From contig JAOPZS010000084.1 of NCBI GenBank assembly GCA_025963965.1, positions 1-64,000 of the forward strand: DNA of 64,000 bases, given 5' to 3'. The position numbers and the translations under genes were made by a program. How positions within the stretch are numbered: position 1 is the first letter of the stretch; each line of letters starts with the position of its first letter. The notes below the pieces were generated by a model. It saw only the letters and a program-made list of their open reading frames with translations, was not told the DNA's origin and ran no database searches. This DNA is from Solirubrobacterales bacterium (lineage in GTDB: Bacteria > Actinomycetota > Thermoleophilia > Solirubrobacterales > Solirubrobacteraceae). Shown piece after piece: positions 55,344 through 64,000 of the stretch.

Positions 55344-56911
55344 CCGCGGCTCCCGGGCCGCGGCTTACGACGAGCCCGTACACCGACAGGACGCGAACGA
55401 GCCGGTGAGGATCGGGGCTGGCTGGGCGCAGCCGGCATACCCGGCGCTCGAGTAGGCCGGGTCGAGCGCGGCGGCCTGTCCCGCAGAGCCCGGGTACTCG
55501 TTGAGGACCGTGGCTGCCCGCGGCTCACCGTGCCCGGCGCCCGGGCCGTCCCCGCCGGCCTCGGACCGCTCCCTGCCGCGGCCGCGCGTCCGGTGCGCAC
55601 CGCGACGCGGCGGGTGCTCGACATCCGGTCGGGCCCGCCCGCCACACGGACCCCGGCGCTCCGTTCGCCGTCGCGTGGCTGTCGGTAACGGGACCTACCC
55701 GGGGACGCTGGCCGCTCCGCCCTGTAGATCGCTTCGCGAGCACGACGCGGCGTCTCTCCCAGCACGTCCCTTGCGGCCGTCACCCGCGCCCGCGCGGTCC
55801 GGCCCCGGTTCGCCTCCGGCCGCTCTGACGACGCTCGTCCGGTCGTTCGCGCCACGCGCCTGCGTAGCGCGCCGGCCGGGCCGCCTCTCGGCGCGCCGAG
55901 CGCGCCCGCAGCAAAGCCGACTGTGCGTCCCGCGGCGGGTACCGCGTCAAACGCGATCGACCGCAGTCGCGCCTGCGCCGTCCTCACTCTGCTCGCGCCC
56001 GGACCTTCGGCCGCGCCGCGCGAGCCAGTGGTGCCGCGAGCTGCAGCCCCAGCTCCGGCGAACAGGAAATACCGGGCCTGAGAGAAGAGGATGATCGGGA
56101 GCCGGACGGCGAGCATGAACGTGATCAGCCCGGCGAACGCCGCGGCGACATGTTCGGGCAGCCCGCCTGCGCCGCCGGTGAAGCTCGTCGCATCGAGTGC
56201 GAGCGCTCCCGCCGTCGCGAACAGCACGGTCCAGCCGACGGGGACCAACGCGACCGCGAGTAGTGCATGTACCCAGGACCGTGCGAGATGCGAGAGCTCC
56301 GGGACCGCAGAGACAGCGATCAACAGAGGCCCGGCGACCACGAGCAGCGCCAGCACGAGCGTCACAAGCACCTGTGCCGCGAACAACGCGGCCGCGAAGA
56401 TCACGCCGACGATCACGAGCAGCGCACCGAACACCCCGCCGGCACCGACCAGCAACGCGCCACCGAACAGGACCCCGACGATCCTGCCGAGCCCGCCGCT
56501 GACAGCCGGGAAGCCGAGGAGCGCATGCGTCAACGTGTTCGCCCCCGCGACCGTCTGCTCCACCAGCCACCGGTAGCCGACCAGCACCCCAGTCGCCCAG
56601 CCACACCGACCAACCGCCAGCAGAGGGCTTGGCCCGCCCATGAGTCCGAGCAGCCAATACCGGAGTGCGCCCGCCGCGAGCGTCACCGGCAGCAACAGAA
56701 CCGCGAGGTAGGTCATGTCGCCCTGCAGCTGGCTGACGTGCGGCCATGTCGCCGGGTCCGGCAACGCGACGAGCGCCTGGATCGTGCCGACCGTCGCGTG
56801 CTTCAAGAACCCTGGGACGAGCGCGGTTGCGAGTGCGCCGAAGAACCCGTTCGCGATCCCTTCGATGATCCCGTGAAGCGACGGGAGCCCCGGGAAGATC
56901 GGCGGCAGCAT
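55340..56911 (-). CDS. VirB6/TrbL-like multi-TM conjugation protein with Arg-rich C-terminal tail
   Basis: N-terminal ~280 aa with several TM helices; C-terminal ~230 aa highly Arg/Pro/Ser rich; ATGA overlap with VirB4. Confidence 0.8.
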   Translation of the reverse strand: MLPPIFPGLPSLHGIIEGIANGFFGALATALVPGFLKHATVGTIQALVALPDPATWPHVSQLQGDMTYLAVLLLPVTLAAGALRYWLLGLMGGPSPLLAVGRCGWATGVLVGYRWLVEQTVAGANTLTHALLGFPAVSGGLGRIVGVLFGGALLVGAGGVFGALLVIVGVIFAAALFAAQVLVTLVLALLVVAGPLLIAVSAVPELSHLARSWVHALLAVALVPVGWTVLFATAGALALDATSFTGGAGGLPEHVAAAFAGLITFMLAVRLPIILFSQARYFLFAGAGAAARGTTGSRGAAEGPGASRVRTAQARLRSIAFDAVPAAGRTVGFAAGALGAPRGGPAGALRRRVARTTGRASSERPEANRGRTARARVTAARDVLGETPRRAREAIYRAERPASPGRSRYRQPRDGERSAGVRVAGGPDRMSSTRRVAVRTGRAAAAGSGPRPAGTARAPGTVSRGQPRSSTSTRALRDRPPRSTRPTRAPGMPAAPSQPRSSPARSRPVGVRARRKPRPGSRG

Positions 56912-57309
56912 CAGGCGACGATGCCGCTGATCGACGCGAGGATCGCAAGGCCCGCGATCGTCCTGATCGCCAGGTCATGCGCGCGGCTGTGCCCCGCCAT
57001 GAACATGATCCCCACCACCGCGATCACCAAGCCCATCGCCGTACCGCCCAGCCACACCAGGTTCCCGCGGAGCTTGTCCACGAACGTCTGCACACCGCTG
57101 ATCGGAGTGCCGTTGAACGCTCCCGCCGCGTTCAAGGCATGTGAGCGTGCGTCAGGGAGAAACGCGATGATCACAGCGACCAGCAGCAGCACCGCGACTG
57201 TCCCTAGCGCCAGTTCTTTGAGGGCGTGTCTCGATGAGCAGCCTGAGACAGCGAGACCCGGAAGCCTCCGCTGTTTTGGCCGTAGCTCGCATGAACGCTC
57301 AACGGTCAT
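56911..57309 (-). CDS. VirB2/TrbC-like small membrane protein (putative pilin-like)
   Basis: Hydrophobic segments LALGTVAVLLLVAVIIAFLP, LVWLGGTAMGLVIAVVGIMFMAG, IAGLAILASISGIVA; immediately upstream of VirB6. Confidence 0.6.
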   Translation of the reverse strand: MTVERSCELRPKQRRLPGLAVSGCSSRHALKELALGTVAVLLLVAVIIAFLPDARSHALNAAGAFNGTPISGVQTFVDKLRGNLVWLGGTAMGLVIAVVGIMFMAGHSRAHDLAIRTIAGLAILASISGIVA

Positions 57310-57562
57310 CGGTGATCATGACCACCACCGGCCTCGGGCGGCCATGACACGCGTGGCCGGTCGCCTGAAGCTACGACGCTTCACGTTCGAGAGCGGCACG
57401 CAGCGTCAACCGGCCCCAGGATTCCGGAAGGCTTGTGACGAGTCCGGACCCGCGCTTGGTGCCGGATGCCTCTGCAGTCCCTACGGCCGAGAAGCGGAAG
57501 CCGCTGAACTCCGCAGTCTGTTGGACGCCGTGTACTCTGTTGCTTGAGCGAGGAGGGAGCCA

Positions 57563-59647
57563 GTGCGGAATGGTGCGTTAGCTCGGTTGGCGTGCACAAC
57601 GGTCGTTCGGCGGACCATCGTCGCGGCATCATGCCTGTTGATTCTCGGAGGCGCGGTCAGCGATGCCACAGCTAGGCGTGTCGCGCCACTGTCGCCTGGG
57701 TCGGCCAGGCACCCGAGCAGAGCAGAACCGCTCGCGGGCAGCGCCTGCACGTCGGTGCCGAGTCCTCAAAACCTCGAATACCACGGGGGTCCCGTCATGC
57801 ACTCGACGCGTACATGGGTGATGTTCTGGGAACCTCCCGGATTTCAAGTAGGCGAGACCTACAAGAACGGCATCATTGAATACCTCAGAAACGTCGCCGC
57901 TGACAGCGGGCGCAGGACCAACGTCTACTCACTCCTGAGCCAGTACTGCGACAACAGCGGAAAAATCAGCGACAGCGTGACGCTGGGCGGGACCTTCAGT
58001 GATCTAGCCAGCTATCCAAAGCACGGATGTCAGGTTGCCGGGGCCCTCGCCTGCGTCACCGAACGACGGATCGCAGCTGAGCTGAAGAAGAACATCAAGG
58101 ACCGCGCGATGCCTACCGGGTTTACCGAGATGTATGTGGTGGCCCTGCCGAATAACGTCTCGTCATGCCACGACCTTGGCAGGCCTGTGTGCTCAGGCCC
58201 CAACTCGTGCGCCTATCACACCTGGACGGGTAAGAACGCGAAGACGATTATCTATGTAGTGCAGCCCGTAGATGCGCAGATCGGATGCGACAAGTCGCAG
58301 CACCCTAACGGCGGCGGTAGCGAAAGTGTCGATCCGACCCTCAGCTCTCTCTCTCATGAGCAAAGTGAGGCGATCACCGATCCTACTCTTCATGGATGGA
58401 AAGATGCGGCAGGCAACGAGATCGGCGATAAGTGCGAGATGTCCTTCGAACCCCCGCTTGGAGGTCCGACCGGGGAGCAGTTCAACCAAGAGATTGGGAC
58501 CGGCAAGTACTGGCTGCAGCAGGAGTGGAGCAATCGGATCGGCAAATGTGCCGGGCAACCACCGGTCGCGAGGTTCACGACCGGTCGCGCGCCTGCGGCG
58601 GGAGGGGAGACGATCAGCTTCGACGGTTCGGGGTCGACCGCGACCGTGGGCGAAGTCGTCAAGTCCACGTGGGACTTCGGTGACGGGACCTCTGCCACGG
58701 GCCAGTTCGTGCACCACACGTACGCTGCGACGGGGACTTACACCACGCGCCTGACGGTCGAAGACAACAACGGCCTCATCGGGGAACATACTGCGACTGT
58801 CAGATCTGCGGGGAGGCTCGGCGGTGTCGTCGTCTTCACGAGGAATTCGGGCGGCCAGTTCACCCTCTGGCGAATGGAAGCAAACGGCGCGAACCTCCGC
58901 CAGCTCAGCAGCGGCGGGACCGAGCACCATCCGTCCCTCTCGCCGGACGGGTCCAGAGTGGCGTTCGAAGTGACCCAAGGGGCCGAAAGTCGGCTCTGGA
59001 TCATGGGAGCGGACGGCAGCGACGCACACGAAGTTCCAAACGCCCCGGCGGGCGACGCACCCTCCTGGTCCCCGGATGGCACTCATATCGTCTTCGCTGC
59101 GCGGGCCGCAAGGACGATTGACACCATCAATCCCGACGGAACGAACCTCACGATTCTGACCCACATCGAAAACCCGAGCTTCCCGCGGTATGCCGCCGAC
59201 GGCAACACGATCTACTTCAGCACGTACACGGGCTACTTCAGCCTCTGGCGCATGAACAGCGACGGGAGTCATCCGGTTCAACTCACCAGCAACGATCGAT
59301 CAGCCTACTCGCCCGCCTCGTCGCCCGATGGTCAGCAGCTAGCGTACACCGGCTTTTCGCAACGCAACTTCGAAGGCCAACTCATCGTGAACTCAGACAT
59401 TTTCGTCGCTGCGAGCGACGCCAGCAGCCCATCCGACCTCAACGAAGGACCAGCGGCGCCGCACAGCGAAGACTTCTATCCGGCTTGGGCGCCCACCGGT
59501 GGGTATATCGCTTACGCGACAGAACGTTGTGCGAGCACCGGCGCCACCTGTCTCTACGCCACCAGCCTTAGCGCGTTACCCGAACGCGTCGAAGTTCAGC
59601 TGACGCCACCCGAGTGGAACGCCGGCGAACCAACGTGGGGCCCCTAG
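57563..59647 (+). CDS. Secreted PKD-domain / TolB-type (PD40) beta-propeller protein
   Basis: Signal peptide; GGETISFDGSGSTATVGEVVKSTWDFGDGTSATGQFVHHTYAATGTYTTRLTVEDNNG (PKD); repeated LSPDGSRVAFEV, WSPDGTHIVFAA, SSPDGQQLAYTG. Confidence 0.85.
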   Translation: MRNGALARLACTTVVRRTIVAASCLLILGGAVSDATARRVAPLSPGSARHPSRAEPLAGSACTSVPSPQNLEYHGGPVMHSTRTWVMFWEPPGFQVGETYKNGIIEYLRNVAADSGRRTNVYSLLSQYCDNSGKISDSVTLGGTFSDLASYPKHGCQVAGALACVTERRIAAELKKNIKDRAMPTGFTEMYVVALPNNVSSCHDLGRPVCSGPNSCAYHTWTGKNAKTIIYVVQPVDAQIGCDKSQHPNGGGSESVDPTLSSLSHEQSEAITDPTLHGWKDAAGNEIGDKCEMSFEPPLGGPTGEQFNQEIGTGKYWLQQEWSNRIGKCAGQPPVARFTTGRAPAAGGETISFDGSGSTATVGEVVKSTWDFGDGTSATGQFVHHTYAATGTYTTRLTVEDNNGLIGEHTATVRSAGRLGGVVVFTRNSGGQFTLWRMEANGANLRQLSSGGTEHHPSLSPDGSRVAFEVTQGAESRLWIMGADGSDAHEVPNAPAGDAPSWSPDGTHIVFAARAARTIDTINPDGTNLTILTHIENPSFPRYAADGNTIYFSTYTGYFSLWRMNSDGSHPVQLTSNDRSAYSPASSPDGQQLAYTGFSQRNFEGQLIVNSDIFVAASDASSPSDLNEGPAAPHSEDFYPAWAPTGGYIAYATERCASTGATCLYATSLSALPERVEVQLTPPEWNAGEPTWGP

Positions 59648-59931
59648 CCGCAGCCCGTCCAGAGGCCCACGACAGTACCTGCGGCCAGCCGCCGGGGTGC
59701 CGGAGGGCCAGAGCACGGCGGTGCGCCGAGGAAAAAGGGGCGCCGAGCGCGTGGGTCGGCCAACAGTCCCCGACCTATGGAGTAAACAAAGAACCTTTGA
59801 CGGGCAGTCGATCACCGCACAGCCCGCCGAATGCCCGAGGCGTCGACCTGCTCTGCGGACGCAAATCCGCCGAGGGCGGGCCCGCCTGTCGAGTCCCCGA
59901 CGCGGAGCTCGGCCCATGTCGGCCATTCCTA

Positions 59932-61689
59932 TCAGTGCGGTCTACGCCGCAACGCTCGGCGACCACCCTGGGCCTCAAACCAGCCAGGGGCTCGGACCAC
60001 CACTGGCGGAAGATCTCTGTAGATCAGGATCGCGCGTCCTCGCCCTATCTGGCGTAGCCAACGCGTGGGAGCCGCCTTACGCTGCCCCGTAGCTTCACTC
60101 GAACCTCCCGTCGAACGAGACACGGACGACACAGTCTCCTCGCCGAGCAGGTCGTTCAGGTAGCCCGTGGTGGTCGGGTCCGCTAGGGGAGGAAGGAACA
60201 GCTGCGCTGTTGATGCGGCGCAGATCGCGTCCCGGGTCGGGCGCCCGTAACGCTGGTCGATCTGTGCGATTGACTGCCAGATCGTCGCGATCACGATCCC
60301 ATGATCGCCACACTGTGAGAGCCACGAAGCGAGGTTCCGCACCGGGGCGATGTTCGCCGCCTCATCCAACACGATCAGCAGCCGAGGTTCGAGTTGCGCG
60401 GCCCGACCCTTGACGATCGCGGCCTCATAGATCGCAGTGAGCAGCGAGAGAAGAACTGGCCTGAGGGCCTCCTGATCGTGGCCGGCGGCGACCACATAGG
60501 CCGTGTTCGCGTCGCCGTTGAGGAATGTGTTGGGTCTCAGCTCGTCAGCGGAGGCGCCGGCGACCTGCGGATAACGGTAGGCGCGGAGCAAGTTCAGAGC
60601 GCTCATCACGGTCGTCTCCCGGTTTCGCTCATCGCGGCGGCTGACACCTTCGAGCTGGTCGGCCGCGGCGGGCGCACCGGTCTCCTTCAACGTGTCGATC
60701 GCCTCCGTGAAATCCCGGGCGTCGAGCCAACGCACCAGCTCCCCGATCTCCCGTCGGGCGATCGCGGCGGCGTGCAGCAGCGGCGCGAGCATCGAGGCTG
60801 CCTCCTTGTCCCAGAACTCGTTTGCGGCGTTACTCGCATCAGGATGGGCGGCCGAAGCGAGCGCTTCCCCCGTCCGGATCGCCCCCGGCCAGGTTCGCGC
60901 CGGGACCAACGGTGTGAACCCGGCGCTCCGCTCGTCCCCGAAGGGGTCATATACCCACACCTCGCCCAGACGTTCACGGTGGTCGACGGTCGCCTCGTGC
61001 ACGTCGCGCTTGGTCGACAGCACCAGCGCTGGACCGTGATGGTCCAGTAGCCAGGGGATCACGAACCCGCTCGTCTTCCCAGCCCGCGGCGGCGCGACCA
61101 CCATCGGCTGCACCTCGAGCTCAGCGGCCAGCTTCCTCGCCGGGCGCCGCCCACACCAGCCCAAGTACGGGCGCCCGGACACCGGGCCGGCAACCCACAA
61201 TCGCTGCAAATCCCTCGGCGCTGCCCAGGTGCGGGGCGCTACCCATCCCCGGTCCACGCTATGTCGCGCCAAAGTGCCCGTAGCGTGTCCTAGCGGTGAG
61301 CCGATGCTCAAACGCCGCCTGAGACGAAGCGACCAGGTGCATACCGTCCCTGCTGCGAGGAGGGTAAGCGACCCGCTGACCAGGTACGCCCACACTGCAG
61401 GTGCCGTCGTCCGCTCCTCCTGTGACGGGAAGGCATCTGCTGGCGTCTCCCAGCCTCCATGCAGAAGCAGCCGCCACATTGTACGGCCGGCGTCCGCGAG
61501 GGGCAGCCGTATGCCCGGCCGCAGCTCGAGCATCGACGCGAGCTGCGTCCACCCCCAAGCGAAAACGCCGCTCAGCAGCGCCGCGAGCAGCATCACGGCG
61601 GCGAGCCCGAGCAGCCGCCGGCTGATGCTGTGACGCTGCGACCGCTCGACCCTCATCGGCACGCGACCGCATCGACGCGCGTGCGCCAT
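59932..61689 (-). CDS. VirD4/TraG-like type IV coupling protein
   Basis: MVVAPPRAGKTSGFVIPWLLDHHGPALVLSTKRDV, LIVLDEAANIAPVRNLASWLSQCGDHGIVIATIWQSIAQIDQRYG; N-terminal TM helices. Confidence 0.92.
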   Translation of the reverse strand: MAHARRCGRVPMRVERSQRHSISRRLLGLAAVMLLAALLSGVFAWGWTQLASMLELRPGIRLPLADAGRTMWRLLLHGGWETPADAFPSQEERTTAPAVWAYLVSGSLTLLAAGTVCTWSLRLRRRLSIGSPLGHATGTLARHSVDRGWVAPRTWAAPRDLQRLWVAGPVSGRPYLGWCGRRPARKLAAELEVQPMVVAPPRAGKTSGFVIPWLLDHHGPALVLSTKRDVHEATVDHRERLGEVWVYDPFGDERSAGFTPLVPARTWPGAIRTGEALASAAHPDASNAANEFWDKEAASMLAPLLHAAAIARREIGELVRWLDARDFTEAIDTLKETGAPAAADQLEGVSRRDERNRETTVMSALNLLRAYRYPQVAGASADELRPNTFLNGDANTAYVVAAGHDQEALRPVLLSLLTAIYEAAIVKGRAAQLEPRLLIVLDEAANIAPVRNLASWLSQCGDHGIVIATIWQSIAQIDQRYGRPTRDAICAASTAQLFLPPLADPTTTGYLNDLLGEETVSSVSRSTGGSSEATGQRKAAPTRWLRQIGRGRAILIYRDLPPVVVRAPGWFEAQGGRRALRRRPH

Positions 61690-61935
61690 TCAATGCCTGC
61701 ACTCGACGGAAAGCTCCTCACGGAGAGGATGACCGCGCGCTGCTACCTTCGGCCTCGGCCCACCCCACCACCCTGCCAATGTGGTGTCAACCACCCCCTG
61801 ATCCATATGCGATCGGTATGCGTCACAGCAAAGATCTTATGGCCCAAGCGCCACAGCATGCCGGATCGGTGGAATCGACACGTCATATTGAATTCGCGGT
61901 TGACACCGTCGCCTCAAGATCGTTACCGTGATCTC

Positions 61936-62574
61936 ATGCAGGGACCGGGGGGCACTGCCACACCAGCGATCGGCGCCGAGGGCGCGGACGCCGACGAAGG
62001 CGTAAAGGACACGTCGGCCGACGCCATCGATGAGAGTGTCGCCGACACGTGGGCGAAGGCCGTCGCGCTCGCCATCCTGATCGGCGGCTTGGCGTACTGT
62101 CTGCTCGGCGCAGGCCTCGCCAAAATCTGTCATGCGCAGCCCTTTCAGGTCGATGAGGCGAACTTTGCGTTCTTCGCAGCGTTCATCGTCGTCGCCGGGG
62201 CGATCGAGCGCTTCCTCGAGCCCCTCGCTGCACTCATGCCTCCCTGGAGTAAGAAGCTAACGTCCGCCACAAAGGCCGACCGTGCGCTGCTGTCGAGCAG
62301 CATCGCACTCATCATCGGGATCATCGTGAGCTCCGCCTTCGGCCTTTACTTCCTCGAGGCCATCGGCATCAAGATCGGCACGGTCACGGGATCCGCGAAA
62401 GCACCAACAGTGATGTTGGTGAAAGACGGAGACAAGCTCCTGCGCGGCTTGGACGTATTCGTTACGGCTCTCATCATCACGGGTGGAACCAAGCCGCTGC
62501 ACGATCTGATCTCCTCGGTGGAAAAGAAGAAGGAAGAGATCAAGGCCAAGGCCAAGGTTGCCGCCGGCGCCTAA
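61936..62574 (+). CDS. Membrane hypothetical protein
   Basis: MQGPGGTATPAIG...; TM helices WAKAVALAILIGGLAYCLLGAGL, FAFFAAFIVVAGAIERFL, SSSIALIIGIIVSSAFGLYFL; in frame with ORF 61459. Confidence 0.65.
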   Translation: MQGPGGTATPAIGAEGADADEGVKDTSADAIDESVADTWAKAVALAILIGGLAYCLLGAGLAKICHAQPFQVDEANFAFFAAFIVVAGAIERFLEPLAALMPPWSKKLTSATKADRALLSSSIALIIGIIVSSAFGLYFLEAIGIKIGTVTGSAKAPTVMLVKDGDKLLRGLDVFVTALIITGGTKPLHDLISSVEKKKEEIKAKAKVAAGA

Positions 62575-62992
62575 GCGGCGCGCATGTCCACGGGTCCCAG
62601 GCAGACAATGACGGGACTAGAAGTTCACGCCGGCTGACGCGCGGAGCACCGCGCTCTGATCCGGGCTCCTGCGCCAGCAGCACGTGTAATGGGCTCGGAG
62701 GAGAACCTAGCCGCGTCGACCCGGCTCGCGCTACGCCCCACGCCCATGCGACGCTTCCCGGCGCCTACCTGACCGCCAGCCACACAAGGAAGCTGATCCA
62801 GCCGAGTGTCACGAGCACCGGACCGACGACCGGAAGATTTGCGGACACAGAGAAGCTGTGGCTGCGCAACGTTGGACCCGCCACGGTAGGGGCCTTCCGT
62901 CCAATCGACGATACTCAAGGAGCTCAAAGGGTCACCGGAGCAGATCGGGGTCGCATGCCGGACGCTGGCAGTCTTCTCGAGGTAGGAGGGGA

Positions 62993-63175
62993 ATGTTCAA
63001 CGAGAACGACCGGGTTCGGGTTCCGAATCCGGAGGGCGACGGCACCGTCGAAGCGATCGTCATCGTGTCCGCCACCAAGAAGGGCGAGCTCAAGACCTGC
63101 TGGGTCCGCTACCTGGATGGCCCGCAGAAGGGGCTGCCCGCAAAAGTCGCTCATGACGACATCAAACGGGCCTAG
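62993..63175 (+). CDS. Small hypothetical protein
   Basis: GGAGGGGA SD then MFNENDRVRVPNPEGDGTVEAIVIVSATKKGELKTCWVRYLDGPQKGLPAKVAHDDIKRA. Confidence 0.65.
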   Translation: MFNENDRVRVPNPEGDGTVEAIVIVSATKKGELKTCWVRYLDGPQKGLPAKVAHDDIKRA

Positions 63176-63224
63176 CCGGCCTACTTCGGCTTCGGCGTGT
63201 TGAAAAGCACGCTTCGCGTTCGGC

Positions 63225-63398
63225 CTACAGGTCCGCTTGGCCCTCGTCGCCCTTGGTCAGCCGGTCCAGCGCCTCACGATTGCGCTCAAGCGACTCCGCG
63301 AGCCGCCGCTGAAACTCGGGGTCGTTGCGGGCCCTCTCGATCTGCGCGTCCAAGTCGACGCGCTCGGCCTTGATTTCGCTCCACTTCCGGCCCGGCAT
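63225..63398 (-). CDS. Small hypothetical protein not in the ORF track
   Basis: Reverse complement: MPGRKWSEIKAERVDLDAQIERARNDPEFQRRLAESLERNREALDRLTKGDEGQADL*; ATG directly abuts the stop of the upstream gene. Confidence 0.6.
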   Translation of the reverse strand: MPGRKWSEIKAERVDLDAQIERARNDPEFQRRLAESLERNREALDRLTKGDEGQADL

Positions 63399-63998
63399 CT
63401 ACTCGTCGCTCCGCTTCGGCGTGTTGACGAGCTGCCGGGTCAGATCATTCGCCGCGTCTATTCCTGCGCGCTTCGCCTCCTCGCTCTCGCTCATCAACGC
63501 CTCCCAGATCATGCTCGCGGGGAGCATCAGTCCGATGCCGTAGCGGCTCGCCGCCGCTGACCCCTCATCATCGTAGTGGGCCGTGAACATGCCGACGAGG
63601 ACTGCGAGCGACGCGAGTTCGTACAGGTCGTGTTCCGCAGCTTCGCGCGGCGGCTCTACTGGCATCTCCGCTGCATGAGAAAGGTTCGCGTACTGAAGGA
63701 CCGCGTAGCACGGCGAGCCGCTGAAACCGTCGTAGGAGCGGCAGTCCACCAAATTGGCCTGGTACTCGTACCTGTTCGGATTCTCGCGAGTGGGCTCTTT
63801 GACGATCTGGACGGGTGGCGAGCCAAGGGTCCCGCTGCGAGCCATCGGCAACAGCAATTCGCCGGGCAGCGCGAACGTGCCGACGTAGAACAACTCCGCT
63901 CCGAGGTTCGGTTCGGTGTCGGGCGTGATCTGGCGGTGCAGGTCGACCGAATGCGACGGGCGTTGAGGGCCGCTCAGCCGCGCGTACATGAGGTCCAC
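63399..63998 (-). CDS. Trypsin-like peptidase-type protein, runs to window edge
   Basis: VDCRSYDGFSGSPCYAVLQ (GxSGSP) motif; upstream part may lie outside the window. Confidence 0.5.
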   Translation of the reverse strand: MDLMYARLSGPQRPSHSVDLHRQITPDTEPNLGAELFYVGTFALPGELLLPMARSGTLGSPPVQIVKEPTRENPNRYEYQANLVDCRSYDGFSGSPCYAVLQYANLSHAAEMPVEPPREAAEHDLYELASLAVLVGMFTAHYDDEGSAAASRYGIGLMLPASMIWEALMSESEEAKRAGIDAANDLTRQLVNTPKRSDE

Positions 63999-64000
63999 GC

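Noticed and set aside
1-64000. CRISPR array or retron
   Set aside because: No regularly spaced identical short repeats and no reverse-transcriptase motif (YxDD) in any supported ORF.

Overview
High-GC bacterial chromosomal window, probably actinobacterial (inference: Thermoleophilia/Solirubrobacterales-like from protein style). The left end (1-8.2 kb) is ordinary chromosome: SDR oxidoreductase, PucR-type regulator, a cyclic-nucleotide-binding/thioredoxin-reductase-like fusion, a large LuxR-type ATPase regulator and an alpha/beta hydrolase. From about 8.2 kb the window is a mosaic of accessory DNA. (i) A ~5 kb cassette lies between two copies of a ~250-bp imperfect direct repeat. It carries a HEPN-like gene (RNxxxH motif, apparently frameshifted), two PD-(D/E)XK nuclease-like genes and a TIGR04141-like gene. 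(ii) A tRNA-Ala(TGC) gene with an adjacent tyrosine integrase is followed by a probable modification/restriction cluster: two paralogous zinc-ribbon DNA methyltransferases preceded by a perfect 36-bp palindrome with a LexA/SOS-type core (CGAAC-ATAT-GTTCG), facing a translationally coupled X1-like / McrB-like AAA+ / McrC-like nuclease operon. (iii) Several decaying genes follow (SSB, DUF4062, winged helix, HAD). (iv) A secreted DUF4430 gene sits under a cobalamin riboswitch. (v) A 2.5k-residue RHS/NHL-repeat secreted protein has a membrane-anchored protein immediately downstream. (vi) A monoderm-style type IV secretion region (VirD4, VirB2-like, VirB6, PrgI-VirB4, NlpC/P60) includes a membrane-anchored sigma factor. 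The strongest candidate for an under-described system is the putatively SOS-regulated twin-methyltransferase/McrBC-like cluster at 21.4-29.2 kb; the direct-repeat-bounded HEPN/nuclease/TIGR04141 cassette is second. All family calls are by eye from motifs; no searches were run.
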